From Fagopyrum homotropicum (Eukaryota > Streptophyta > Magnoliopsida > Caryophyllales > Polygonaceae), in the NCBI GenBank assembly GCA_033239125.1, contig BSWB01000002.1:90702560-90766559 (forward strand): 64,000 nucleotides of DNA, read 5' to 3'. A program made the position numbers and the translations under genes. Each line of letters opens with the position of its first letter. The stretch's first letter is position 1. The notes under the pieces were generated by a model that searched no databases, was not told the origin of the DNA, and saw only the letters and a program-made list of their open reading frames with translations. This document shows, piece after piece, positions 29,718 through 40,144 of the stretch.

Positions 29718-30525
29718 GCGAGATCCCGGAGATCCGGGACTGAATTTGAATCAAGCAAGTAAAACTCAAATCTTCTCTCTCAACAATGAGATCAAGGAGT
29801 TGAAAGCACTTTTGAAGCCTAGCATTCAATCACAAAAGGAGCAAGATGTTGGCTATCTAGGAAGGGAGAACAATCAAGGGAACAGGAACAACAACCGGAA
29901 TAACAATTGAAATAACAACAACAACCAAAACTTTAACAACAATTGGAGATCCGATCAGCATAATCCCGGTAATCCCAATTCCCGTGCTGAAAATGCACTA
30001 ACGCCTCCTTCTTCTTCTTCTACCCCTTTGAAAAGTCAGGGACAAACTTCATCGAGTTCAAGCCAAGCGGAGAAGGACAAGCTTATAGCGACGATGGAAG
30101 TAATGATGGGGAAGATGCAAGGGTTAGAGAATTCCTTCACTTCGATTTCTAAGGCAAAAAAATCTTTGGAAAATCAAGTGTTTAGCAAAGCCGGAGAAGT
30201 TCCTAGAGATCAAGGAAAGCTTCCCGGAAGGACGGAGGACAATCCGAAAGGGCGTGTGATGGCAAATACTACAAGGAGTGGTGTGACAGCCACCGATCCT
30301 CAACCACGCGCGGATGACAATGAGAAGTAACCCAAGTTCATTGAGATCCCAGCCGAAAAGGAGAAAGAAAAGGAGAAGGACAATGTCTATGTTCCTCCTT
30401 AAGCTTACAAGCCCCCGCTACCTTTCCCTCAATCTAGAGCGAGAGCGCATCTAGACAAGCATTTCGGTAAGTTTATTGATCTCATGAGCAAGCTTCATAT
30501 TAACAAACCTTTAATGGATGCAATT
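29718..30525 (+). pseudogene. gag: El-6 Athila gag C-terminal part
   Basis: Continuing after El-7, the reading gives LKALLKPSIQ-like sequence and then a striking asparagine-rich stretch (29890-29950, AAC/AAT-rich). The 100-codon open piece 30028-30330 follows (SSSSSQAEKDKLIATMEVMMGK; then KSLENQ...GKLPGRTEDNPKG, a motif before the Athila protease). Stops lie at about 29908, 30328 and 30402. The last sequence, AHLDKHFGKFIDLMSKLHINKPLMDAIL, reaches the El-8 insertion and joins MPTYKKF at 56570. Confidence 0.85.
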
Positions 30526-30530
30526 CTAGG

Positions 30531-31435
30531 TGATGCGAGGATTAGCCGCGATGAACGGATCTAGACGAACAACCTGTTCTAAAGAATGAAGAACACACGA
30601 AATTAACAAACAAGGACAGCAATGAAAACAAGAAAACAAAAAGGAACAAGAAGAACCGAAAGGAACAATGATAGAACCCTTGGATTCGAGATCCAAGAAC
30701 CAAACCAATGACGATTTGACCCCGCTTCTTACAACTCCACACAATCAATTTGAGAATCGAGAGCACAAAGAGGGTGCCTTATTCGACTTGCAACACCAAT
30801 CCCGAAGGAGATTGACATACACAAGAACAAGAAATCTAGATCACACACACAAACTCAAGAGACAAGAATGATTGAATTCTCTTGGATTCAATTCTGAAAT
30901 GCTCTCAGCAAAACTTTTATAAAACTTGTCTAACTACAAAAGAAGAGAGAAAAGGCTTTATATACATCCTAGGCCTTTTCTTCTAAAATAGAAAAAAGAA
31001 ACTAATTACAATAATTACTTTTAAAGAGAGTTAAATAAAGCCCAGCAAACATAGAACACAATTGGGCCTAATTAAACTCTCCAATTCAGCATCTCACGTC
31101 CACATACTTAAATGAATGTTCTAGCCATGCACATGCACATGCACGCACGTGAAACCCCTTGTATCTTATTTCAAGGCCTCCGTCTGTCCTTTGAAATGCA
31201 TCCCAAGGCCTGCCCAAGTAGAAATGCAATTTAAGCTCAATTAATCATCTTGGTTAGGATGTGTTCGTCGCTGATCCACAAGATGGTCTTTAGACTTCAT
31301 GAAGGAGGACTTCGTTGAGCTTCATGGACCATGTTTAGGAAAAGAGCATCCATCTCAGCTTGACGTTTAGCTTGCGCTCTTGTTAGAGTCCCTTGAGGTG
31401 GTAAAGATCGAGTTAGCTCAGATTATCCTTCATCA
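30531..31435 (-). repeat. El-8 3' LTR (905 bp)
   Basis: Pair of 55657-56563. On the minus strand its first ~160 bases carry the pol-tail frame (GTLTRAQAKRQAEMD in the 5' copy), and a TATATAAAG box is at 30957-30964. Confidence 0.92.
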
Positions 31436-31449
31436 TTCTCCCCTTCTTT
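31436..31449 (-). promoter_or_regulatory. El-8 polypurine tract
   Basis: Minus-strand AAAGAAGGGGAGAA abutting the 3' LTR. Confidence 0.88.
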
Positions 31450-32658
31450 GGAAGAATTCGACCTCGAATTGCCTTGATCATCATCCAGGAGCGGAAAAGG
31501 ACTTAGATTTCCACATTGAATGTGGGATCACAAGCATAATCATCCGGCAAGTCAAGCACATAGGCGTTGTCACCCGCCTTGTATAACACTTTGAAAGGCC
31601 CATTTCCTCTTGGGGAGAGCTTGGATTTCCGAAGCTGTTGAAACCTCTCCTTCCTCAAATGTAGTCGTACAAGGTCGCAGGGTTCAAATATAATCTTCTT
31701 GCGTCCTTGATTAGGCCTTTTCTGCGTTGTATTTGCGTTTCTCCTCGAGCTGGATCCTTGTCCTACTATGTAGCTCCTTGATGTGTTCAACCTGTGTTTT
31801 AGCACTTAAATACACTCGCTCCTTCTTAGGTAACGGTGTAAGATCAAAAGGGGTTAGTGGATTAAAACCATAAATACATGCAAAGGGAGAGATGCAAGTA
31901 GATGAGTGGACGACTCTATTATAGGCAAATTCAACATGTGGCAAGACATCTTCCCATTCTTTCAAATTCTTCTTGATGACTTGATGTAGAAAATAACAAT
32001 TTAGTGCCTAGCTTTCCCCAAAGAGTTTTCCAAAAGTAACTCAAGAACGTAACATCCCTATCACTCACTATTGTCCTTGGAATACCATGTAACCTAACTA
32101 CTTCCCAAAAGAACAAATTAGCTACATTGGCTGCATCATCAGTTTTGTAACAAGCAATAAAGTGGGCCATCTTAGAGAATCGATCTACAACCACAAATAT
32201 CGAATCCCTACCTCTTCTAGTCCTAGGCAATCCCACTATGAAATCCATGCTAATGTCTTCCCAAGGGGTTGTGGGGATTGGCAAAGGTGTATACAATCCA
32301 TGAGGCTTCACTTTCGATTTAACTCTAAGGCACTCTAAACACCTTTTAAGCACATTTTCAACATCCCTAAGCATATGTGGCAATAAAAATGTGAGTGCAG
32401 CATATCATAACTCTTATCCCTCCTAAAATGACCCATTAAACCTCCTTTATGGGCTTCTTCCACTAACAAAAAACGAAAGGAACACCTAGGTATGCACACC
32501 TTAACTACTCGAAACAGAAATCCCTCAAACAAATACAATTTATCTAAGGAACCTTTTTGCACACAAAGCTTATATGTTTCTCCAAAGTCAAGATCAGATT
32601 CATAGAGCTCCTTAACGTAAACAAATCCTAACACCCTAGCATCCAATGTAGTTAGCAA
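31450..32658 (-). pseudogene. pol: El-8 integrase (broken)
   Basis: Open pieces: 32335-32658 (pre-integrase linker and first His of the zinc domain), 31931-32383 (RCLECL zinc cysteines; WEDISMDF with catalytic Asp; VRLHGIPRTIVSDRDV with the second Asp), 31711-31965 (core end, VEFAYNRVVHSSTCISPF) and 31503-31805 (C-terminal domain, SPRGNGPFKVLYKAGDNAYVL). About 80 bp carrying the catalytic Glu segment are deleted near 31985, with a short CATCAAG/TCATCAAG overlap at the junction. Frames change at each boundary, so no full integrase can form. Confidence 0.87.
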
Positions 32659-34357
32659 TGTATGCCTCCTAGAAAGAGCGTCCGCAACTACATTGTCTTT
32701 TCCCTTTTAATACTTGATAACATAGGAAAAAGTCTCAATAAATTTCATCCATCTACCATGCCTCCTATCTAGTTTATCTTGACTCCGAAAATGTTTCAAA
32801 GATTCATGATCAGAATGCAAATAAACTCTCTAGGCCACAAGTAGTGTTGTCATGTCTTAAGTACTCTAAATAATGCATACAACTCTTTATCATATGTAGA
32901 GTAGTTAAGACATGCCCCTTTAAGCTTTTCACTGAAAAAGGCAATAGGCTTACCTTCTTGCATAAGCACACCTCCTATGCCAATTCCCGATGCATCACAC
33001 TTCACTTCGAAAGGCCTAGTGAAGTCAGGGAGAGCTAGTAAGGGTGCCTCGGTGAGAACCAACTTCTGCTTGTTGAAAGCACGTTCTTGAGCTGCTTCCC
33101 ACACAAATGGTGCATGTTTCTTGCAAATCTCCGTCAAGGGTGCAGCAATGGTACTGAAGTCTCTCACAAAGCGCCTATAGAAACTTGCAAGCCCATGGAA
33201 GCTCCTTACATGGCTAATGGATTAGGTGTTGGCCAATCTCGAATAGCTCTAATCTTCTCCTCATCCACTTGTAGACCTTGTGTAGTCACTACAAAACCAA
33301 GAAATATAACTTTACTAGTGCAAAAGCTATATTTCTTTAGGTTGACATACAAGTGTTCAACCCTAAGGGTAGAAACAACTTCCCTTAGATGTTCTCCATG
33401 CTCCTCTAGGGACCTGCTATAGATTAAGATATCATCAAAATACACTACAACAAATCTCCCAATGAATTGTCTCAACACATGGTTCATTAAACGCATAAAA
33501 GTAGATGGAGCATTGGTTAACCCAAATGGCATAACAAGTCATTCATACAACCCAAATTTAGTATTGAATGCTGTCTTCCACTCTTCCCCCTCCTTCATTC
33601 GGATCTGATGGTAGCCACTCCGAAGGTCTATCTTGCTGAATGTAGTGGCACCATGGAGCTCATCAAGCATGTCATCAAGGCGGGGAATAGGGTGGCGGTA
33701 CTTAATGGTTATGTTGTTGATAGCCCTACAATCAACACACATCCTCCAAGTGTTGTCCTTCTTGGGCACTAATAGGACAGGAATGGCACAAGGGCTAAGG
33801 CTTTCTCTAACATATCCCATATCTAGGAGGTCTTGGACTTGGGTTAGTATCTCTTGACTCTCCTTAGGGTTCATCCTATAGGCTGGTCTGTTAGGAAGGG
33901 TAGCTCCGGGGATAAGGTCAATCTGATGCTCTATGCCTCTCAAAGGTGGAAGGTCATGAGGTATCTCTTCCGGAAACACGTCCTTAAACTCCTCTAGGAT
34001 GGCCGTAATGGCAGGGGGTAAAATAGCCTTTGTTTCTTCACTCGCTAAGGTTAGCTCCTTACACAACCTCATTAAGATGGCATCTAAGGGTAGATACTCA
34101 CTTTGGAACTCAAGTTTAGAAGCTAACAAGGCCGTAGGAGGCTGAGTTGTGGGTGTGACCAAGAAAGCACTAGGCTGTTTGCAAGGGGACGTGTCTATGG
34201 CAGGTTCTTGGTGCCTCGATGACTTGCTCCCCTTCTTACCGTGTCCTTGCTCTTGTTCACTCGCCTTCTTCCTCTCAAATGCCTCCGCAATCTGCATGGG
34301 AGTCATAGGTTTTAGTGTAACGGGTTTTTCATTAAAAGTAAATGAATACCTATTAGT
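32659..34357 (-). pseudogene. pol: El-8 reverse transcriptase and RNase H (broken)
   Basis: From right: a protease end/connector (LPPLRGIEHQIDLIPG) and RT N-terminal motifs MCVDCRAINNITIKYRH and FSKIDLRSGYHQIRMKEG are open to a TAG/TGA at ~33539. The 33206-33532 piece holds MPFGLTNAPSTF and an intact YFDD box (residues 31-34). The 32850-33167 piece holds the end of the RT thumb and the start of RNase H (VKCDASGIGIGG; YDKELYAL). Further RNase H boxes (DHESLKHF; ADALSRR) lie in the decayed sequence down to 32659. The start codon at 34669 sits in the El-9 LTR and is not natural. Confidence 0.87.
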
Positions 34358-34362
34358 AAAAC

Positions 34363-35193
34363 TGATACGGGGATTAGCCGCGAAGAACGGATCTAGACGA
34401 GCAACCTGTTTTCGGGAATAGAAGCAAACAAAATTCAGCAAACAAAGATGAAGGAAAACGTGCAAAACAAGAGGGAGGAACAAAAATAGGAAGGAAGAAC
34501 CGAAAGGAACAAAACGATAGAACCCTTGGATTCGATTATCCAAGAACCAAACCGATGACGATTCGACCCCGCTTTTTACAACTTCACACAATCGATCTAG
34601 ACTTATCGAAGACACGAAGAGGTTGCTTCGATTCGACTTGTAGCACCAACCCGAAGGATATTGACACACACAAGAACGAGAAAGCTATGCAAACACCACA
34701 AATTCTCACAAGACAAGAGGCTGAACTCAAAGGAATTCAATTTGGCACTTAGGCAATGTGTTTAACGTATTCTGCCTACAAAAAGAAGAGAGAAAGGTTT
34801 ATATACAACCTAGACCTTCTCTCCTAAAAATAGAAAAGAAATAAAAACAATAATTACAATTTAGAGTGTTTTAAATAAATCCATAAAATAGACTAATTCT
34901 AGGCTTTATTTAACACTCTCTAACTAGCTTTTCATGCCAGCCTTTACGCCAGCCTTCATCAATGCACATGCACACATGAGCCTTCATCCTATGCTCCATT
35001 CAACTTCTTCTTGGCTGGTCCAATGTGGCTAAGCATCATGACGGGCCTTGGACTCATTGGAGGTGAGCTTGGTTGAGCTTCTTGAACCATGGCTTGGAAG
35101 ATAGCATCCCTCTCCGCTTGGCATTTGGCTTGAGCTCGTGTTAGGGCTCCTTGTGGTGTTGAAGATGGAGCTAGCTCGGATGACGCTTCATCA
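34363..35193 (-). repeat. El-9 3' LTR (831 bp, encodes integrase end)
   Basis: Pair of 41285-42114; about 11 differences in the first ~390 bp by eye (~97% identity). A TATA box is at 34798-34805 (minus). Confidence 0.93.
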
Positions 35194-35417
35194 TTCTTCC
35201 CTTCTTTAAAAGAATTCGACCTCGAATTTCCTTGATCATCACTAAGGGGTGGAAAAGGGCTTAGATCCCTCACATTGAACGTGGGATCACAAGCATAGTC
35301 GTCCGGCAAGTCTAGCACATAGGCATTGTCACCAGCCTTGTGTAGCACCTTGAAAGGTCCGTTTCCTCTTGGAGAGAGCTTGGACTTCCGAAGTTGTTGA
35401 AACCTCTCCTTTCTCAA
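34989..35417 (-). CDS. pol: El-9 integrase C-terminal domain and LTR-encoded tail
   Basis: A 142-codon open segment. Residues 1-75 are the integrase C-terminal domain (KSKLSPRGNGPFKVLHKAGD; CDPTFNVRDLSPFPPL). From about residue 75 onward, encoded within the 3' LTR, come GALTRAQAKCQAE and the lysine-rich end. A TAG replacing a Trp codon at ~35420 separates it from the preceding segment. In life it would be the end of the polyprotein. There is no chromodomain. Confidence 0.88.
   Translation of the reverse strand: MRKERFQQLRKSKLSPRGNGPFKVLHKAGDNAYVLDLPDDYACDPTFNVRDLSPFPPLSDDQGNSRSNSFKEGKNDEASSELAPSSTPQGALTRAQAKCQAERDAIFQAMVQEAQPSSPPMSPRPVMMLSHIGPAKKKLNGA
35194..35207 (-). promoter_or_regulatory. 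El-9 polypurine tract
   Basis: Minus-strand AAAGAAGGGAAGAA directly before the 3' LTR. Confidence 0.9.
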
Positions 35418-35423
35418 GTGTAG

Positions 35424-35804
35424 CTATACAAGGTCACCGGCCTCAAATGTAACCTTCTTTCTTCCTTGGTTTGCCTTGGCTGTGTTGTATTTGCCTTTCT
35501 CCTCAAGCTTAATCCTTGTCCTCCTATGTAGCTCCTTGATGTGTTCAACCTGCGTTTTATCACTTAAATCCACTCGCTCCTTCTTAGGCAAAGGTGTAAG
35601 ATCAAAAGGGGTTAGTGGATTAAAACCATAAACACACTCAAATGGAGAGATGGAAGTAGACGAATGCACAACTCTATTATAGGCAACTTCAACATGTGGC
35701 AAGACATCCTCCCATTCCTTTAGATTCTTTTTGATGACAGCCCTTAAAAGTGTGGTTAAAGTCCTATTAGTTACTTCGGTTTGCCCATCAGTTTGGGGGT
35801 GGCT
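35424..35804 (-). pseudogene. pol: El-9 integrase core end
   Basis: This continues the long pol frame after the TAA at 35805-35807. It includes SHPQTDGQTEVTNRTL (the catalytic Glu), then PHVEVAYNRVVHSSTSISPF and KERVDLS...RRTRIKLEEKGKYN. The first Met in frame is at 35702. The frame itself is open from 35804 to the TAG at 35420-35424. Only single-base changes separate these pieces. Confidence 0.85.
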
Positions 35805-37637
35805 TTATGTAGAAAATAACAATTTCGTACCTAGCTTTCCCCAAAGCGTCTTCCAAAAATAACTTAAGAACTTAACATCCCTATCACTTACTATTGTCCT
35901 CGGAATTCCATGTAACCTAACTACTTCCCGAAAGAATAGATTAGCTACATTGGCCGCATCATCAGTTTTGTGACAAGCAATAAAGTAAGCCATTTTTGAG
36001 AAACGATCTACAACCACAAAAATCGAGTCCCTACCTCTTTTAGTCCTAGGCAATCCCACAATAAAGTCCATACTAATGTCTTCCCAAGGGGTTGTTGGGA
36101 TGGGCAAAGGTGTGTACAATCCATGAGGCTTCACTTTAGATTTTGCTCTAAGGCATTCTAAGCATCTTTTAAGCACATTTTCAACATCCCTAAGCATGTG
36201 TGGCCAATAAAAGTGTGAGTGCAGCATAGCATAAGTTATATCCCTCCCAAAATGACCCATTAAACCTCCTTTATGGGCTTCCTCTACTAGCAACAATCGA
36301 AGGGAACACCTTGGTATGCACACCTTATCAATTCGAAACAAAAATCCCTCAAACAAATAGTATTTATCTAAGGAACCTTTTTGCACACATAACTTATATG
36401 TATCACCAAAATCAATATCAGATTCATAGAGCTCCTTAATGTAAGCAAAGCCTAATACCTTAGCATCCAATGTAGTCAACAATGTGTACCTCCTAGAGAG
36501 GGCATCCGCCACTAAATTGTCTTTTCCCTTTTTATACTTGATAACATAGGGAAAAGTCTTAATAAATTCCGTCCTCCTACCATGCCTCCTATCTAGTTTA
36601 TCTTGACTCCGAAAATGCTTCAAAGACTCATGATCGGAATGTAAAATAAACTCTCTAGGCCACAAGTAGTGTTGCCATGTCTTAAGCACTCTCAACAAAG
36701 CATATAACTGTTTATCATAGGTAGAGTAATTAAGACATGCTCCTTTGAGCTTTTCACTAAAGAAGGCAATAGCCTTACCTTCTTGCATGAGCACACCGCC
36801 TATGCCAATGCCCGAGGTGTCACACTCCACTTCAAAGGGCCTAGTCAAGTCGGGAAGAGCTAGCAAAGGTGCCTCGGTTAAGACCAATTTCAGCTTGCTA
36901 AAGGCACGTTCTTGCGCCTCCTCCCACACAAATAACGCATGCTTTTTGCAAATTTCCGTCAAGGGCGCAGCAATGGTACTAAAGTCTCTCACAAAGCGCC
37001 TATAGAAGCTTGCAAGCCCATGGAAACTCCTTACTTGGCTGATGGATGTTGGTATGGGCCAATCTTTGATTGCTCTAATCATCTCCTCATCCACTTGTAG
37101 GCCTCGTGTAGTCACTACAAAACCAAGAAATATAACCTCATTAGTGCAAACGCTACATTTCTTAAGATTAGCATACAAGTGTTCAGCCCTAAGGGTAAGA
37201 ACTACTTCCCTTAGATGTTCTTCATGCTCCTCTAGGGACCTGCTATAGATTAAAATATCATCAAAGTATACTACAACAATCTTCCCTATAAAATGTCTCA
37301 AAACATAGTTCATTAAGCGCATAAAGGTAGAAGGAGCATTAGTTAACCCAAATGGCATAACAAGCCACTCATACAAACCAAACTTAGTTTTGAAGGCTGT
37401 TTTCCACTCGTCCCCCTCCTTCATTCGAATTTGATGGTAGCCACTCCGTAGGTCTATCTTGCTAAAGGTGGTGGCGCTATGTAGCTCATCAAGCATGTCA
37501 TCTAGGCGGGGAATAGGGTGGCGGTACTTGATGGTGATGTTCTTGATAGCTCGACAATCAACACACATCCTCCATGTGTTGTCCTTCTTAGGCACCAAGA
37601 GCACGGGCACGGCGCACGGACTTAAACTCTCCCTCAC
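35805..37637 (-). CDS. pol: El-9 RT-RNase H-integrase (610-codon open segment)
   Basis: This is the longest pol segment in the window after gag-PR. RT: first catalytic Asp at 62 (FSKIDLRSGYHQI), MPFGLTNAPSTF, intact YFDD at 124-127. RNase H: Asp273 (ECDTSGIGIGG), position 310 is Gln where sister copies have Glu (YDKQLYAL versus YDKELYAL), Asp335 (HSDHESLKHF). Integrase: zinc ligands H462, H475, C492 and C495; catalytic Asp524 and Asp585. It stops at TAA one motif before the catalytic Glu. The Met at 37637 is internal, since a one-base loss just upstream separates it from gag-PR. Its function would be reverse transcription and integration of the element. Confidence 0.93.
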   Translation of the reverse strand: MRESLSPCAVPVLLVPKKDNTWRMCVDCRAIKNITIKYRHPIPRLDDMLDELHSATTFSKIDLRSGYHQIRMKEGDEWKTAFKTKFGLYEWLVMPFGLTNAPSTFMRLMNYVLRHFIGKIVVVYFDDILIYSRSLEEHEEHLREVVLTLRAEHLYANLKKCSVCTNEVIFLGFVVTTRGLQVDEEMIRAIKDWPIPTSISQVRSFHGLASFYRRFVRDFSTIAAPLTEICKKHALFVWEEAQERAFSKLKLVLTEAPLLALPDLTRPFEVECDTSGIGIGGVLMQEGKAIAFFSEKLKGACLNYSTYDKQLYALLRVLKTWQHYLWPREFILHSDHESLKHFRSQDKLDRRHGRRTEFIKTFPYVIKYKKGKDNLVADALSRRYTLLTTLDAKVLGFAYIKELYESDIDFGDTYKLCVQKGSLDKYYLFEGFLFRIDKVCIPRCSLRLLLVEEAHKGGLMGHFGRDITYAMLHSHFYWPHMLRDVENVLKRCLECLRAKSKVKPHGLYTPLPIPTTPWEDISMDFIVGLPRTKRGRDSIFVVVDRFSKMAYFIACHKTDDAANVANLFFREVVRLHGIPRTIVSDRDVKFLSYFWKTLWGKLGTKLLFST

Positions 37638-39568
37638 GTAACCTTGTCTAGGAGGTCTTGAACCTGCGCTTGGATCTCTTGACTCTCCTTTGGGTTCATT
37701 CGGTAGGCTGGTCTATTTGGGAATGTGGCACCGGGAATAAGGTCAATCTGGTGCTCAATACCTCTCAAAGGTGGAAGGACATGTGGTATTGCTTCCGGAA
37801 ACACATCCTTAAACTCCTCAAGGATGGCTGAGATAGTAGGTGGTAAGCTAGCCTTGGCTTCATCACTCATCAAGGTGAGCTCCTTACACAACATTATCAA
37901 GGTGGTGTCTAAGGGTAGGTAGTCATTTTGTAGCTCAAGTTTGGAAGCTAACAAGGCTTTTGTGGGCTGTTTTGTGGCTGTGGACACAAGGGTGCTAGGC
38001 TGGTGGTTAGAAGGCGTGGCTAGGGAGGGGTCTTGGCTCGACATCTTGCTCCCCTTCTTAGCTTGTCCTTGCTCTTGCTCACTTGCCTTCTTCTTCTCAA
38101 ATGCTTCCGCAATCTGCATGGGAGTCATAGGCTTAAGATTCACAATTTTACCATTCAATACAAAAGAATATCTATTTGTAAAACCATCATGCATAACTCT
38201 CCAATCATATTGCCAAGGGCGGCCTAACAACACATGACAAGCTTGCATAGGCACAACATCACATAAAACCGTATCTTCATAATGGCCTAAAGTAAAAGTG
38301 ATCTTAGCTTGCCTATTAACCTTTAACTCACCACATTCATTCATCCAATGCAGCTTATATGGCCTAGGGTGATAAAATGTAGGAATTTGCAACTTAGATA
38401 TCATTTCGGTACTAGCAATATTGCAACAACTTCCTCCATCAATAATAATATTACAAACCTTTCCTTTAACCGAGCATCTAGTGTGAAACAAGTTTTCTCT
38501 TTGGTTATCTTCACAAGGAGCAGGTTGTACACTTAAAGTTCTCCTAGCTATCAAAGAATTATCACGCTCAAGACTTTTATCACAAATCATGGAAGTGTTA
38601 GCTAGGAATGAGCTAGGATGATCAAATAACACTCTCTTAGCTAATAAACAATCTCCTTGCTCATATTCAATCCCATCATCACCCAAATCATCATGATCAT
38701 GCATATTAAGCTCAAAATCATCATTATCATGCTCATGCTCAGATTCAGACTCATATTGCCCTAAATGGTTAACTAGCAAGGTTCTTTTGTTAGGACAATC
38801 CTTCATCATGTGCCCTCTTCCTTGGCACTTAAAACATACAATATCTCTAGCTCTAGATGAAGGGTTAGAAGTACTCCCTTGAGTGCCTTTAGGTAGTGTA
38901 GGCGTGGGCTTGGTAGGGGCTGCATAAGGAGCCTTGCGTGGGCCTCCTTGCTCCGGGGCTAGCTTCTCCTTGCTTGGCACCTCCCGGCTGTAATTCCCTT
39001 GTTGGCGACCTCCTTGGCTCCTCCATGAGCTAGGCGTGCCATAGGTAGCCTTACCTCCTTGACTTCTTGCCTTTATTTTCCTTTCTACTTTGATTGCTAG
39101 GTGGAGCAATTTTGTCATAACGCTATAGCGAAAAAGATCTATCTCGTTAGAAAAACTTGAATTGAGAATACCAAGATACCTAGCCATTGTAGTCTCTTCA
39201 TCCTCTCGCACATTAGCCTTTACCATAGCCATTTGCATGGCATTATAGGTCTCCTCGGCGGTCATGGCTCCTTGCCTCAAGTTCTCCAACCTTTGCCTCA
39301 ATTCCCTAGTGTAATGTTGAGGCACAAACCGAGCTCTCATCAAGGCCTTCATGTGCGCCCAAGTAACTACCGGTGCATCCATAGTTCTCCTCCTTTCCTT
39401 CACCAAATCATCCCACCATATCATAGCATAATCAATAAACTCAAGAGCTGCATAATGTACCTTCTTATGCTCGGGAAAGTTATGGCATGACCATATTTGC
39501 TCTATCTTGGCCTCCCAAGCCATGTACACATCCGGGTCACATTTGCCTTCAAAGCTTGGGATCTTCAC
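37634..39568 (-). CDS. gag-pol: El-9 gag core, nucleocapsid and protease (644-codon open segment)
   Basis: The frame is open from the TAG at 39767 and shown here from an internal GTG. Gag core motifs are SFEGKCDPDVYMAWEAKIEQ (5-24) and FVPQHYTRELRQRLENL (81-97), with LLHLAIKVERKI near 154-165. The zinc knuckle uses C245, C248, H253 and C258. After an acidic Asp/His-rich linker comes the protease motif IIIDGGSCCNIAS (Asp at 377), then VPMQACHVLLGRPWQYD. The end (ILEEFKDVFPEAIPHVLPPLRG) is the connector to RT. Gag and protease share one frame with pol apart from the one-base loss at ~37636, as in chromoviruses with a single gag-pol frame. Confidence 0.93.
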   Translation of the reverse strand: MKIPSFEGKCDPDVYMAWEAKIEQIWSCHNFPEHKKVHYAALEFIDYAMIWWDDLVKERRRTMDAPVVTWAHMKALMRARFVPQHYTRELRQRLENLRQGAMTAEETYNAMQMAMVKANVREDEETTMARYLGILNSSFSNEIDLFRYSVMTKLLHLAIKVERKIKARSQGGKATYGTPSSWRSQGGRQQGNYSREVPSKEKLAPEQGGPRKAPYAAPTKPTPTLPKGTQGSTSNPSSRARDIVCFKCQGRGHMMKDCPNKRTLLVNHLGQYESESEHEHDNDDFELNMHDHDDLGDDGIEYEQGDCLLAKRVLFDHPSSFLANTSMICDKSLERDNSLIARRTLSVQPAPCEDNQRENLFHTRCSVKGKVCNIIIDGGSCCNIASTEMISKLQIPTFYHPRPYKLHWMNECGELKVNRQAKITFTLGHYEDTVLCDVVPMQACHVLLGRPWQYDWRVMHDGFTNRYSFVLNGKIVNLKPMTPMQIAEAFEKKKASEQEQGQAKKGSKMSSQDPSLATPSNHQPSTLVSTATKQPTKALLASKLELQNDYLPLDTTLIMLCKELTLMSDEAKASLPPTISAILEEFKDVFPEAIPHVLPPLRGIEHQIDLIPGATFPNRPAYRMNPKESQEIQAQVQDLLDKVT

Positions 39569-39766
39569 CTTTACTTTGCCAAGGCCATCATACTCCGGAT
39601 CTCGCTCCCTCCTTGGCTGGCCACCATAGGGTTCACGCCTCTGCTCGTCTTGGCGCCGGCCGTCATGAGGTCTCCGGGGCTGTTGGTGCTCCCTTCGCCC
39701 GTTTGGCCTCCATTCCTCATCATCTCCATCACCGTCCTCATCCTGATCATAAGCTGGATTCTGAAA

Positions 39767-40144
39767 CTATTGAGGATAGTTAAGCATATTATCATGTATA
39801 TTAGGAGAAAAAGGAATAAAAACGTGCTCCTCGAAAGCAAGATTGCGGCCTAAGCCTTGGACATTCCGAGAGGGCTGCGTGGCATTAGAGTGCCGGACTG
39901 CTTTAAACGCCTCTTGTTGGCTTTGGAGTGGTATTCGATCTTGCCCTTGATGTGGAGCTCTCGAGTGGTCTCCTACCTCCCTGTTGCCTCCTAGTGGCCG
40001 AGGCTCCGGAACTACATTAGACGCCTCTAAGTTGGACAGCCTCGTAGTTAACCCTTCAATGCTATCTTTCAAGCCCTTGATAAGGTTAAACAACTCCAGG
40101 GTGATAGGCTCGGGGCTTGGCGTACCTGCGGGAGTTCCTGACAT
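39767..40144 (-). CDS. gag: El-9 gag N-terminal segment
   Basis: 125 codons from ATG 40144 (MSGTPAGTPSPEPI) to TAG 39767-39769. It has a short coiled-coil-like stretch (LFNLIKGLKDSIEGLTTRLSNLE). The TAG sits in the same codon as in El-3 gag (6791-6793). The frame continues directly into the gag core. The start is supported by conservation in El-3 and El-8. Confidence 0.9.
   Translation of the reverse strand: MSGTPAGTPSPEPITLELFNLIKGLKDSIEGLTTRLSNLEASNVVPEPRPLGGNREVGDHSRAPHQGQDRIPLQSQQEAFKAVRHSNATQPSRNVQGLGRNLAFEEHVFIPFSPNIHDNMLNYPQ

Noticed and set aside
33539..34669. A 376-codon open frame looking like one protein with a novel N-terminus joined to RT
   Set aside because: Its first ~100 codons are El-9 LTR sequence and the rest is El-8 protease/RT. 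The frame simply crosses the insertion junction at 34363, so it is a chance fusion.
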